Part shown: positions 6,330-14,988 of the stretch, in pieces
How the letters are laid out: every line of letters begins with the position of its first letter
Position numbering within the stretch: position 1 is the stretch's first letter
DNA from: Oscillospiraceae bacterium
GTDB taxonomy: Bacteria > Bacillota > Clostridia > Oscillospirales > Ruminococcaceae
Direction of reading: 5' to 3'
DNA: 16,787 bases
Assembly (NCBI GenBank): GCA_029005335.1
Contig: JAQXFT010000090.1
Coordinates: 1 to 16,787 of the forward strand
Translations under genes and position numbers: made by a program
The notes under the pieces: generated by a model
What the model saw: the letters and a program-made list of their open reading frames with translations, nothing else
The model's database searches: none
Told to the model about the DNA's origin: nothing

Positions 6330-7737
6330 CGGGGTTATCGTCATCAAGAATACTCCTGTAATTTTTATCCTGAGAATCATCAGGCTTTTCAGCTTCAGTA
6401 TTCTGAGGCTTTGATTTTTTCATTATTCTGACTGCAAGTGCAATAACTATAACCAGTATTACAACACATATAACTATGAATATCAGTGATTTGAGATTGA
6501 AATCAGCAGTATCATATTTTATATTATTTGATTTTGCATAGTCCTTTGCAGGTGAATCAGAAAAGACACTCATTATAAAATCCTCTTTTAGGACAGCATC
6601 GGAGGAATCTGAATTTGCATTGAATCCGAGAGCATATTCACCTATTGTCTGTATAGTGCTTGGCAGGCTTATATTTTTAAGTGAAGTGCAGTTAAAGAAA
6701 GCTGCTGTTCCTATGCTTGAAACGCCCTCCGGAATTATAACTGATGACAGTGATGTATCATTTGCAAAAGCTCCTGCACCGATTTTCTTTACAGTAGTCG
6801 GAAGTGATACACTTTCCAGTGCTGTATCATACTGAAAGGCATAGTTTCCTATATTCTCAATACCCTCACTTAAATTTACGGTTTTAAGCGAAGAGCAGTA
6901 GCTGAAAGCATCATCACCTATTATTTTAACACTTGAGGGAATCGTAACTGATGTAATATCAGAACCCGAAAAGGCATATCCCTCTATAGATGTTACTGTA
7001 TCTTTTATTTCAAGGTCGCCTGATAATTTGATATTGGTGGAAAGATAAAGTGTTTTCATATCGGTATCGTATAAAATATCGTCCTGAATCCTGAAGCTGT
7101 CATTTCCGGAATCAATTTTCAGCTCAGTAAGGCTGTATAATCCGCCAAGAGCAAGTTCACCGATATTTTCGAGATTTGCCGGAAGCTCAAGCGATTTCAG
7201 ACCATAACAGCTGTTAAGGGCATAGTCCTCCAGACTTATGATACTGTCAGGAAGCTCAAGCTCTGTGAGTGAAAAGCAGTTCATAAAAGCTCCGAGACCT
7301 ATAACTGTTACATGCTCAGGAATTTCGACGTCAGAAAGATACTGACAGTTTGTAAAAAGTCCCTCCGGAATCTCCATAATATTATCCGGAAGTCTGACGC
7401 TTTCAAGCGAGGTACAGTTGCTGAAGGCATATTTTCCTATAGTTTTTACAGAATCCGGCAGACTTACTGATTTCAGATTTGTATTCTGAGCAAAAGCCTT
7501 TTCATCAATTTCAATAACATCATATCCGTTAGCCTTGTCGAGTATTTTAAGCTCATTGAGAGATGAATCGCACTTTACTACCTTTACTCCGTTTTTTACT
7601 TTTTCGTATAATACGACACCGTCGGAGAACTGATTCTCATTTTCCGTTGTAAGCTCAGCAGATACAGGCATAACAGCGGTTGACATCATTACAGTAACAG
7701 CAGATAAAATCAATGCAGTAATTTTTTTCAGATTCAT
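6322..7737 (-). CDS. BspA-like LRR_5 surface protein, membrane anchored (471 aa)
   Basis: The protein has an N-terminal signal peptide with likely cleavage after VSA (about residue 27). A run of BspA-type leucine-rich repeats follows (about 60-375), with the recurrent pattern AF.NCTSL..V.LP.....IG. The typical element DDILYDTDMKTL lies near the middle, and the closing element SDSPAKDYAKSNNIKY near 390-405. One membrane helix at about 418-439 is followed by a charged tail in the cytoplasm. There is no LPXTG motif, so anchoring is by the helix. LRR_5 proteins bind host or surface partners; the ligand here is unknown. It overlaps the upstream paralogue by four bases (ATGA), with a GAGGAG ribosome site inside that gene, which suggests coupled translation. 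It is the last gene of the glmS operon. Confidence 0.88.
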   Translation of the reverse strand: MNLKKITALILSAVTVMMSTAVMPVSAELTTENENQFSDGVVLYEKVKNGVKVVKCDSSLNELKILDKANGYDVIEIDEKAFAQNTNLKSVSLPDSVKTIGKYAFSNCTSLESVRLPDNIMEIPEGLFTNCQYLSDVEIPEHVTVIGLGAFMNCFSLTELELPDSIISLEDYALNSCYGLKSLELPANLENIGELALGGLYSLTELKIDSGNDSFRIQDDILYDTDMKTLYLSTNIKLSGDLEIKDTVTSIEGYAFSGSDITSVTIPSSVKIIGDDAFSYCSSLKTVNLSEGIENIGNYAFQYDTALESVSLPTTVKKIGAGAFANDTSLSSVIIPEGVSSIGTAAFFNCTSLKNISLPSTIQTIGEYALGFNANSDSSDAVLKEDFIMSVFSDSPAKDYAKSNNIKYDTADFNLKSLIFIVICVVILVIVIALAVRIMKKSKPQNTEAEKPDDSQDKNYRSILDDDNPEK

Positions 7738-9767
7738 AAATTTTTCTCCTCAGGTGATTTTTTTCTTTTCCTTGCTGATTTGACTGCTATTACAGCAATA
7801 ACAGCAACAATAATTATTCCCAGAGCAGATGATACAACTATAAGGAATATCTTATCCACCATATGACTTCCTATCTGAACAGTACCTGATACTGTTTCAA
7901 AACCGCAGGTCTCAGCATATTTTGCACCGCCTGAATCCTTATCGGCATAAATTGTAAATTCAGCCAGTTTGAGGTTAGTATTGTTAGCTTCATCATATAT
8001 ATATCCGAAAGCACACTCATTTATTTCTGTAATGTTATTTCCAAGGTGGACTGAAAGCAGTTCCGGACACTGATATACAGCAAACTGTCCGACTGTTTCA
8101 AGGCTGGAGGGAAGTTTAAGTTCAGTAAGTGATGTACATTCATATAAAGCATATTCGCCGATAGATTTCAGCTTATCTGCTGATACTTTTTTAAGATTTC
8201 CGCAGAATGAGAAGGAATCAATACCAATGCTTTCTGCCTTGTTGAGGTCTATTTCCGTGATATTCGGATTTTCGCTGAAGGCATAATCTGCAACGCTTTT
8301 TACGCTGTCCGGAAGCTTATAAATATTTTCCTTGCCGTCAGGATATTTTATAAGCTCTGTCATATCTGAGCTGAAAACGATTCCGTTATCGGATTTATAA
8401 GTATTATTTCCCTCAGCGATATTTATAGCTGTTAAGTTTTTGCAAAGCGAAAAGGCATTGCTTCCTATTTCCGAACAGGTGGACGGCAGGTTTATTTCCT
8501 TCAGATTGTCGCACTGATAGAATGCCTGAGCCATAATTTCCTCAGTACCCTCAGGAATATCCATGACTGTCAGTGAGTCGCAGTCATAAAAAGCCATAAT
8601 CTCAATGCGTTTTAAGGATTCCGGAAGCTTTATGGATTCTGCATCTGACTGATAAAAAGCCATGCCGTATATAACAGTGACAGGCAGACCATTTATTTCA
8701 GCCGGAACTTCAATATTTTTTTCAGAGGAGGTACAGAGTGTTATATAAGCTTCGCCGTCTTTTTCAGCATATTCAAAATCTCCGAACGGGATTCCCTCAA
8801 GCTCTTCATATGTCTGACTGTCAGTGGAAATAAAAGTGAAATTATTCTGATAGTCGTATTCTTCATCGGTATCAGTAGCATAAGTCTGAGCTATTGAACC
8901 TGATACGCCTTTTATTACAAAGCTGTCGACCGGTTCAAGATTTTCGTCGTATCCGAAGGCTGAATATCCAATATCCTCAACAGATGCCGGAATAGTAATT
9001 TCATTAAGAGCAGTTCCTGCAAAAGCATTCTGACCTATTATTCCGAGATTTGGCGGAAGCGTTACGGAATCAAGAGCTGAACACTGTGCAAAAGCTCCGT
9101 TGTCTATTTCGTAGAGGGTATCCGGAAAGCTGAGCTTTTTCAGGGAGGTATTTCCGGCAAAGGACATCTCTCCGACACTGACAAGTACTGTATTGCTTAA
9201 ATCAGCCTCAGTAAGTCTCTGGTTATATGATACGCCGTGACGGTCGATATATTCCAGTGATGACGGAAATTTTATGCTCTGAAGCTTTGTATCGTATACA
9301 GACGCTATTCCTATATCCGTAACTCCTTCAGGAATTTCATAGGAATCGCCGTCTTTTGCAGACGGATAGCAGAGGAGTGTCTTCATATCATCTTCAAATA
9401 AAACTCCGTCCTTTGATTCAAAAAACTGATTTTCATCAGGAACTATTATTTCTGTAAGATAATAGCAGTTTATAAAAGTATTTTCATCAATATACTCAAT
9501 ATTATTGTTGAGTGTTACGGAAGCTACATTTGTATCGTGAAAAGTTTCACTCAGAGATGTAATGGGATAGCCGTCTATTTCGTCAGGAATAATTATATCC
9601 GTATCATCTCCGGTATAGAGCATGAGGCACGCCTCATCATCATCAAGGGAATACTGATAATCTCCTGATGATATTATTTCATCTTCAGCATATGACGGCA
9701 GAGACATCAGGCACACAGATGATACAGCGAGAGACATAAATACTGAGGCAGATTTTTTTAAATTCAT
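7734..9767 (-). CDS. BspA-like LRR_5 surface protein with two repeat modules (677 aa)
   Basis: The signal peptide (residues 1-27, cleavage after SYA) is followed by two LRR_5 modules. Each begins with a similar strand segment (GDYQYSLDDDEA at 35 and GDFEYAEKDGEA at 329), then an EI.GYPIT or EINGLPVT phrase, and ends with a closing element (VSGSIAQTYATD near 288 and DSGGAKYAETCGF near 605). The protein therefore arose by internal duplication of a unit equivalent to the whole downstream paralogue. A membrane helix at about 639-662 is followed by a short KSARKRKKS cytoplasmic tail; no LPXTG motif is present. The start has AAAAGGA 9 bases upstream. The glmS stop is only 33 bases before, with no terminator between, so it is probably read from the glmS promoter. 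The ligand is unknown. Confidence 0.88.
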   Translation of the reverse strand: MNLKKSASVFMSLAVSSVCLMSLPSYAEDEIISSGDYQYSLDDDEACLMLYTGDDTDIIIPDEIDGYPITSLSETFHDTNVASVTLNNNIEYIDENTFINCYYLTEIIVPDENQFFESKDGVLFEDDMKTLLCYPSAKDGDSYEIPEGVTDIGIASVYDTKLQSIKFPSSLEYIDRHGVSYNQRLTEADLSNTVLVSVGEMSFAGNTSLKKLSFPDTLYEIDNGAFAQCSALDSVTLPPNLGIIGQNAFAGTALNEITIPASVEDIGYSAFGYDENLEPVDSFVIKGVSGSIAQTYATDTDEEYDYQNNFTFISTDSQTYEELEGIPFGDFEYAEKDGEAYITLCTSSEKNIEVPAEINGLPVTVIYGMAFYQSDAESIKLPESLKRIEIMAFYDCDSLTVMDIPEGTEEIMAQAFYQCDNLKEINLPSTCSEIGSNAFSLCKNLTAINIAEGNNTYKSDNGIVFSSDMTELIKYPDGKENIYKLPDSVKSVADYAFSENPNITEIDLNKAESIGIDSFSFCGNLKKVSADKLKSIGEYALYECTSLTELKLPSSLETVGQFAVYQCPELLSVHLGNNITEINECAFGYIYDEANNTNLKLAEFTIYADKDSGGAKYAETCGFETVSGTVQIGSHMVDKIFLIVVSSALGIIIVAVIAVIAVKSARKRKKSPEEKNL

Positions 9768-9800
9768 ATTTTTCAGTCCTTTTATTCAGAAGTTTTCAGC

Positions 9801-11621
9801 TTATTCAACAGTAACTGATTTGGCAAGGTTTCTTGGTTTGTCAACATCATTTCCCCTGAGTACGGCTGTATAGTATGCGATAAGCTGTAATGGAACGACT
9901 GCAGCCATAGGCATAAGAAGGTCATCGATTTCTGGAAGCTTAAAGCAATAGTCAGCGAGATTTTTTTCAGGCTCATAGCTTTCACGGCATATAAGGACTA
10001 CTTTAGCACCTCTTGCCTTTACTTCCTTGATATTGCTTATAGTTTTGTCAAACAGATTCTTCTGAGTTGCAACAGCGATTACAGGCATACCTTCGCTGAT
10101 AAGGGAGATAGTACCGTGTTTAAGCTCTCCGGCAGCATAGGATTCTGAGTGTATATATGAAACCTCTTTAAGCTTCAGAGAGCCTTCCATACTGAGAGCA
10201 TAGTCGAGACCTCTTCCTATATAAAGGAGGCTGTCAGCATTTATAAGTCCGGAGGCTATATACTGGGTCTCCTCTATATTTTTCAGAATATCCGTAATGA
10301 TTTCCGGAATACTCTGCAATATAGATGTAAGTCTCCTGCATTCTTCTGCAGTAATCTGATTCTTTGCGAGAGCGATTTCAAAAGCAAGAAGGTACATTAC
10401 AGCAATCTGAACCATATAGGCTTTAGTAGAAGCGACGGCAATTTCAGGGCCTGCATGGGTATAAATGAGCATATCAGCTTCACGGGCTATAGTGCTTCCC
10501 TTTACGTTTACTATTGCAAGGGTTTTTGCACCGAGACTTTTTGAAAGCTCCAGAGCAGCACGGCTGTCAGCAGTTTCACCTGACTGTGATATAATAATTA
10601 CAAGGTCATCTTTAGTGACGATTGGTTCTCTGTATCTGAATTCTGAGGCAATATCGACTATAACGGGAACTCTGGCAAGCTTTTCGATAATATATTTTCC
10701 TACCATACCGGCATGCATTGCAGTACCGCAGGCTACTATGAAAATCTGTCTGAATTTGTTAAGCATTTCGGGAGTTATTCCACATTCCTCGAGATTCGGG
10801 AGACCGTCTGAAATCCGGGGTGTAATAGTAGTTTTTATTGCATTGGGCTGTTCAAATATTTCCTTCAGCATGAAGTGTTCGTAGCCATTTTTTTCGGCAG
10901 CGTCCATATCCCAGTTAGCTGTTTTAAGCTCCTTGTCTATTTTATTGTAGTGCAAATCATATATACACGCCTTATCCTTGCTGAGTACGGCTATTTCGTC
11001 ATGTTCGAGAAGATAGTAATTTCTTGTATATTTAAGGATTGCCGGAACATCTGAGGCTATAAAGCTTTCATTTTCGCCTATTCCGACTATAAGCGGACTT
11101 TCTTTTCTGATTGCAAAGACGGTATCCGGAAAATCTGCGAAAATTATTCCCAGTGCATATGAGCCTTCAAGTTCCTTTGTAACGTTGGCGATTGTAGAAA
11201 CAGGGTCTCCGTCATAGTAGTAATCGAGGAGCTGAGCAACAACTTCTGTATCAGTATCGCTTTTGAAGCATCTTCCGGCTTTGATGAGAAAATCTTTAAG
11301 TACCTTATAATTTTCGATAATGCCGTTATGTACTATTGTAACCCTTCCGCCCTCATGGGGGTGAGAGTTGACATCGGAGGGTTCACCGTGAGTAGCCCAT
11401 CTTGTATGTCCTATACCTGCATGACCTGAGGGTTTTCCGTTCTTCTGCATTTTTTCGACGAGGTTTTTAAGTCTGCCCTTTGATTTTGCAACCTTTATTT
11501 CATTATTTTCAAATACGGCGATTCCAGCCGAATCGTATCCTCTGTATTCCAGCTTTGAGAGGGCATCAATGAGAATATCGTTTGCCTCTCTGTAGCCTAC
11601 ATAACCAACTATACCACACAT
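9801..11621 (-). CDS. glmS: Glutamine-fructose-6-phosphate aminotransferase (GlmS)
   Basis: The 606-aa enzyme makes glucosamine-6-phosphate from fructose-6-phosphate and glutamine, the first step toward UDP-GlcNAc for peptidoglycan. The N-terminal glutaminase domain starts MCGIVGYVG, so Cys2 is the nucleophile after Met removal; GHTRWATHG and SHPHEGG follow. Two SIS sugar-isomerase domains are marked by IISQSGETADSRAAL and AVASTKAYMVQI and, in the second, GRGLDYALSMEGSLKLKEVSYIHSE. The end AKSVTVE is typical. The start has AAAGGAG 9 bases upstream and its own promoter. Only 94 bases separate it from the next gene upstream, too short for the glmS ribozyme, so amino-sugar feedback by that element is absent. 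It probably leads an operon with two LRR surface proteins. Confidence 0.97.
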   Translation of the reverse strand: MCGIVGYVGYREANDILIDALSKLEYRGYDSAGIAVFENNEIKVAKSKGRLKNLVEKMQKNGKPSGHAGIGHTRWATHGEPSDVNSHPHEGGRVTIVHNGIIENYKVLKDFLIKAGRCFKSDTDTEVVAQLLDYYYDGDPVSTIANVTKELEGSYALGIIFADFPDTVFAIRKESPLIVGIGENESFIASDVPAILKYTRNYYLLEHDEIAVLSKDKACIYDLHYNKIDKELKTANWDMDAAEKNGYEHFMLKEIFEQPNAIKTTITPRISDGLPNLEECGITPEMLNKFRQIFIVACGTAMHAGMVGKYIIEKLARVPVIVDIASEFRYREPIVTKDDLVIIISQSGETADSRAALELSKSLGAKTLAIVNVKGSTIAREADMLIYTHAGPEIAVASTKAYMVQIAVMYLLAFEIALAKNQITAEECRRLTSILQSIPEIITDILKNIEETQYIASGLINADSLLYIGRGLDYALSMEGSLKLKEVSYIHSESYAAGELKHGTISLISEGMPVIAVATQKNLFDKTISNIKEVKARGAKVVLICRESYEPEKNLADYCFKLPEIDDLLMPMAAVVPLQLIAYYTAVLRGNDVDKPRNLAKSVTVE

Positions 11622-11656
11622 AAATATTAGCTCCTTTACAGAAATTTTATTTTATC

Positions 11657-11685
11657 ATTATAACATATATATTATAAAAAATCAA
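11657..11685 (-). promoter_or_regulatory. Promoter of glmS with extended -10
   Basis: On the minus strand, TTGATT (11680-11685), a 17-base spacer and TATAAT (11657-11662) are present, and the -10 is preceded by TGT, an extended -10 element. Transcription would start about 30 bases before the ATG. This leaves no room for a ribozyme or riboswitch. Confidence 0.82.
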
Positions 11686-11715
11686 CATTATCATTAAAAT
11701 TTCACGAATCTTACG

Positions 11716-12699
11716 TTACTTTTTCTTTTTTCCGGCAGAGTCTGAATTTATTCTGCAGATAAATTCATATTTAAGCAGAAGAAAATCCTTCATCAGAAGC
11801 ATAAATGAATACAGTAAGGCACGGTTCTGAAATTCCGGACGTGTACGGGGCATAGGCTGTGACTGCATTCTGAGAAAGATTTCATCGAGGCTTCCGATAA
11901 GGTTTTTTACATCATTCTGTTCATGATATTCAAGGGATATTTTTTTCAGAAAATCCGATATTATACCGGCCTGTTCGGGAGGGGTATCTGTTTTAAGGAT
12001 ATTTCTGTACATCTCATATAATATACTGCATTGTTTTTTACGCATTCCGAGATATTCTATATCATATGTCTGAGGGTTCATAAGCTTGTTGTCGAAATTT
12101 TCACGGGCAGTTTTCTGAGCTTCAAACATAAGTGAATCTATACGCTTAAAGCAGTCTCCGTTATAGTCAGTTTTATCGCCGGTAATTATTCTTTCGGACA
12201 TTCTTTCGAGAACGGCTTTTATTTCTTCGTCAAGATTTTTACGGCACTGCGACATTTTTTTAGTATTGCTGTGCAGGTGCATATTTATAAGCATACCTGT
12301 ACAAGCTCCGATTGTAAAGAGAAGAAATTCATTGATTATAAGCATAATATCCGTACTTTGTTCTGATACAAGGTGAGTTACAAGAACTGAAACAGGTACT
12401 ATGGCGATTTTCCATTCCATAATAATACAGATATTCACGAATATAAATAAATATATTCCGAAAGCAAGTGTACTGTAGCCCATTGAATTAAAGCATATGC
12501 AGGCTATAGTGAATGCACAGAAAAATGCACAGAGCCTTTTAATAGCTGTATTTATTGTTTCACGCTTTGTATCCTGAATACTCAGAACTGTAAGAAGTCC
12601 GGCAGAAAGAGAATATTTCAGCCCCAGAAGTGAACATAAAGCTATGGCTGCAACGCAGCCGAAAGCGATTTTTGCAGAGTTGAAAACAGATTTTTTCAA
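11716..12699 (-). CDS. Aromatic acid exporter / FUSC-type membrane protein
   Basis: A 327-aa protein from a TTG start. The N-terminal part (about 1-145) has several hydrophobic helices, including AFGCVAAIALCSLLGL and FGIYLFIFVNICIIM, with the phrase SAGLLTVLSIQDTKRETI seen in ArAE_1/FUSC proteins. The rest is a soluble helical domain (MSQCRKNLDEEIKAVLERM onward) typical of the DUF939 type. Such proteins are predicted efflux or envelope-stress exporters; no substrate is known. An earlier in-frame TTG at 12783 would run through the terminator of the preceding gene and lacks a ribosome site. The TTG at 12699 has AAGGAG 6 bases upstream and starts just before the first helix, so it is preferred. 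No promoter fits between the terminator and the start, so partial read-through is likely. Confidence 0.75.
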   Translation of the reverse strand: MKKSVFNSAKIAFGCVAAIALCSLLGLKYSLSAGLLTVLSIQDTKRETINTAIKRLCAFFCAFTIACICFNSMGYSTLAFGIYLFIFVNICIIMEWKIAIVPVSVLVTHLVSEQSTDIMLIINEFLLFTIGACTGMLINMHLHSNTKKMSQCRKNLDEEIKAVLERMSERIITGDKTDYNGDCFKRIDSLMFEAQKTARENFDNKLMNPQTYDIEYLGMRKKQCSILYEMYRNILKTDTPPEQAGIISDFLKKISLEYHEQNDVKNLIGSLDEIFLRMQSQPMPRTRPEFQNRALLYSFMLLMKDFLLLKYEFICRINSDSAGKKKK

Positions 12700-12712
12700 T
12701 TTAATCTCCTTG

Positions 12713-12749
12713 ATATATAAAAGGCGGTCAGGATATGACCGCCGGATTT
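12713..12749 (-). terminator. Terminator between the SipW-like and exporter genes
   Basis: The 8-bp stem GGCGGTCA / TGACCGCC (arms 12736-12743 and 12723-12730) has a 5-base loop and is followed on the minus strand by TTTTATATA. It lies right after the stop codon of the SipW-like gene and about 13 bases before the ribosome site of the exporter gene. It may lower, rather than stop, transcription into the latter. Confidence 0.75.
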
Positions 12750-12757
12750 TTAAAAGC

Positions 12758-13930
12758 TCAGAGTTTATTTTTTTCGTCTTCAATTAATTTAAGAAGGTCA
12801 TCAACAGACATACTGCCTATATTTTTCTTTTTTTCATTATTTTCAGATTTTCTGATAATATCATCAATATCAGGCAAAGAGGATTTATTTGGTATGGATT
12901 TCTTTTCGGGAGCTGGCTTTTCTGAAGGCTGGGGAGCTTTTGGTTGTGGAGCAATCTTCTGGGCATAAGCTCTGCGGTTATTTTCCTCAGCTTCAGCAGT
13001 ACGTCTCTGCATTTCCTCACGAATGGTATCAACGGGAGATTTTTCCTGAACGTTATTTTTAGGAGCTGAGAACAATTCAGTAACATCGACCTGAGGTTTT
13101 TTATTCTGTGCAGCCATTTTTGCGGTATTTTCGGCAGCCTTCAGAGCTTTGAACTGCATGGTTCTTTCTTTTTCCTTCTGATATGGTGAATTGGGGTTAA
13201 CCTCCTTATGGCTGAAATGTTCTGCGATGGATTGTTTTTTACGTTCAAGCTCATCATTGGTGTAATCCTGAGGAGTCGGGTCGACGAAAAGAGGATTTTC
13301 CTTTATATCGCTTGCCTTAAAGGTGGGCGGAGCTGATTTTCCTGTATTTTTTTCAGGGATTTCGTAATCCTCCTCATCATCATCTTCATTATCCTTTGAT
13401 GAGGCTATTTTTGCAATCAGAAGTATTACAAGCAGAATACTTGGAAGTATAAGCTGAATCACGATACCTTTTATATTAAGTGTAAAGGTAATCCAGCGTC
13501 CGAGGTTTGGATTCTGGGGGTAGCCTGTACAGAGGGCGAGTATATTTTCCTTAGTGATAAAATCGGTAACGGAGTTATCGTCCTGAGCGGTTACAGTTGA
13601 GAGGTAATACAATTCCGAGCCGGTAGATTCATCGGAAGCAGTTTTATAGACAGTTCTTATAATGACTTCTTCGCTGTTATCGAGGTGACAGAGTATTATA
13701 TCGCCTTGTTTTACTTCAAGCCCCTCAGCATCTTTGGAAATAAGAGCAGTACCCTCAGGCAGGATAGAACCCATATCCTGATTATTCAGAACGTATATAT
13801 AATATCCGAAAATTTTCGGAGTATGTTGCTGGTTGAACAGAATATTTACAGTAAGTGAGAGAGCAATAAATATTACGCATACGGCAATGATAAAAATCTT
13901 AAGTATTGAGAAGCCTTTTTTATTTTCCAT
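12758..13930 (-). CDS. SipW-like (S26B) signal peptidase-family membrane protein with long charged tail
   Basis: A 390-aa protein. Membrane helix 1 (about 8-32) is followed by an outside domain that matches SipW boxes in order: GSILP at 54-58 for GSMxP (Ser55 as nucleophile), VKQGDIIL at 73-80, VIIRTVY near 89-95 in place of IHRV, and TAQDDNSVTD at 114-123, which keeps the Thr, Asp, Asn and Asp of TKGDANxxxD. ENILALCTGYPQNPNLGRW then precedes helix 2 (about 153-177). The catalytic His of box IHR is Ile here, so activity is doubtful. A roughly 210-residue cytoplasmic tail follows, acidic at first (DNEDDDEEDYE), then Lys/Pro/Gln rich and disordered, ending in a short helix (SVDDLLKLIEDEKNKL). 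The ATG at 13930 has AAAGGA 10 bases upstream; the TTG three codons earlier is too close to it. The role is unknown. Confidence 0.7.
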   Translation of the reverse strand: MENKKGFSILKIFIIAVCVIFIALSLTVNILFNQQHTPKIFGYYIYVLNNQDMGSILPEGTALISKDAEGLEVKQGDIILCHLDNSEEVIIRTVYKTASDESTGSELYYLSTVTAQDDNSVTDFITKENILALCTGYPQNPNLGRWITFTLNIKGIVIQLILPSILLVILLIAKIASSKDNEDDDEEDYEIPEKNTGKSAPPTFKASDIKENPLFVDPTPQDYTNDELERKKQSIAEHFSHKEVNPNSPYQKEKERTMQFKALKAAENTAKMAAQNKKPQVDVTELFSAPKNNVQEKSPVDTIREEMQRRTAEAEENNRRAYAQKIAPQPKAPQPSEKPAPEKKSIPNKSSLPDIDDIIRKSENNEKKKNIGSMSVDDLLKLIEDEKNKL

Positions 13931-13969
13931 ATTAAGCAAATCCTTTCACAAAAAATATTATTTGAAATC

Positions 13970-13998
13970 ATTATAACATACATTTCAAAAAAATACAA
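13970..13998 (-). promoter_or_regulatory. Promoter of the SipW-like gene
   Basis: On the minus strand, TTGTAT (13993-13998), a 17-base spacer and TATAAT (13970-13975) with TGT before the -10 are present. The stretch ATGTTATAATGAT is the same as in the glmS promoter. Start of transcription is about 30 bases before the ATG. Confidence 0.75.
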
Positions 13999-14048
13999 AC
14001 CTTTTCAAAAAATAATTTTTTTAAATAATTCACGTCAGGCAATTCCGT

Positions 14049-14077
14049 AACAAAAAGTATGTATTTTACATAATATA
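14049..14077 (+). promoter_or_regulatory. Sigma-K type sporulation promoter of dpaA-dpaB
   Basis: AACA at 14049-14052, a 16-base spacer, then CATAATATA at 14069-14077. This fits the Bacillus sigma-K consensus (mACm, 16 bases, CATAnnnTA) at every fixed position. The dpa operon is under sigma-K control in Bacillus, which agrees. Transcription would start about 35 bases before the dpaA ATG. There is no competing sigma-A promoter in the plus direction. Confidence 0.8.
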
Positions 14078-14121
14078 TAGCAGATATAGTCTATATGAAC
14101 TGATATGAATGGAGAATATTT

Positions 14122-14988
14122 ATGAAAGATAAAAGGAAAATTCTTATAGCTGGTGGTGATTTAAGGCAGATTTACTGCGGTAGGTATCTGGCAGAGAGAT
14201 TTGATTTGAGCTTTGCAGGATTTGACCGCTGTTATATACCGGAGAATCTGAAAATATTTTCCGGAGACATAGATTGTTATGATGTTTTTGATTATATCGT
14301 ATTTCCCGTACCGCCATTGAAGGACGGAAAATATATAAATACACCCTTTTCCGGAGAAGCTCTGACACTTGAGGATATTAAAAGGCATATCAACAGTGAT
14401 ACTGTTATATTCTGCGGAAAGGCAGATGAATATTTCAGAAGCTTTTTTTCTGATAATGAGGTATATGATTATATGGACAGGGAGGAGCTTAATATACTTA
14501 ATGCTGTTCCCACGGCTGAGGGGGCAATATGTATAGCACTGGAAGAGCTTCCTGTAACTCTCAGCAACAGCAGGATTCTTATAACGGGATTCGGAAGAAT
14601 CGGAAAAATTCTTGCAGGTATTCTTAAAGGCTTCGGAGCAGATATAACTGTCATGACAGGAAGCATAAGCAATAAGGCATGGGCAAAGGCTATGGATTTC
14701 AAGGTATGCAGTAAATCTGATATAGATTCATCATACAATCTTATATTCAATACAGCTCCCGTGCTTATATTTGACCGTGAAACTCTTGAAAAGCTTGGAA
14801 GTGAGACAATACTGATAGATCTGGCATCAAAGCCGGGGGGAGTTGATTTCAAATCTGCCGGCGAAATCGGAATAAAAGCTATATGGGCATTAGGTATTCC
14901 GGGGAAAAATGCTCCTGTCACTGCCGGAGAGATAATTGCAGAGACAATTGAAAATATTATAATGGAAAGGAGTGACCGTTATGACTGA
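14122..14988 (+). CDS. dpaA: Dipicolinate synthase subunit A
   Basis: A 288-aa protein of normal family length. With DpaB it makes dipicolinic acid from the lysine-pathway intermediate in the mother cell; the product is then moved into the spore core and gives heat resistance. The N-terminal domain starts ILIAGGDLRQIYCGRYLAE, typical of DpaA. NAVPTAEGAI lies at 127-136. The NAD(P)-binding Rossmann motif GFGRIG is at 156-161, and the closing LGIPGKNAPVTAGEI at 257-271 is also characteristic. The start has GGAG 8 bases upstream. The gene is led by a sigma-K promoter and overlaps dpaB by eight bases, so translation is coupled. Expression should be confined to late sporulation in the mother cell. 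Confidence 0.93.
   Translation: MKDKRKILIAGGDLRQIYCGRYLAERFDLSFAGFDRCYIPENLKIFSGDIDCYDVFDYIVFPVPPLKDGKYINTPFSGEALTLEDIKRHINSDTVIFCGKADEYFRSFFSDNEVYDYMDREELNILNAVPTAEGAICIALEELPVTLSNSRILITGFGRIGKILAGILKGFGADITVMTGSISNKAWAKAMDFKVCSKSDIDSSYNLIFNTAPVLIFDRETLEKLGSETILIDLASKPGGVDFKSAGEIGIKAIWALGIPGKNAPVTAGEIIAETIENIIMERSDRYD

Noticed and set aside
10465..10884. 139-aa plus-strand frame inside glmS
   Set aside because: It is antisense to a fully conserved enzyme and has no family pattern.
11622..11715. glmS ribozyme upstream of glmS
   Set aside because: The gap is only 94 bases, is AT-rich and is occupied by a promoter close to the start; the ribozyme core is not present.
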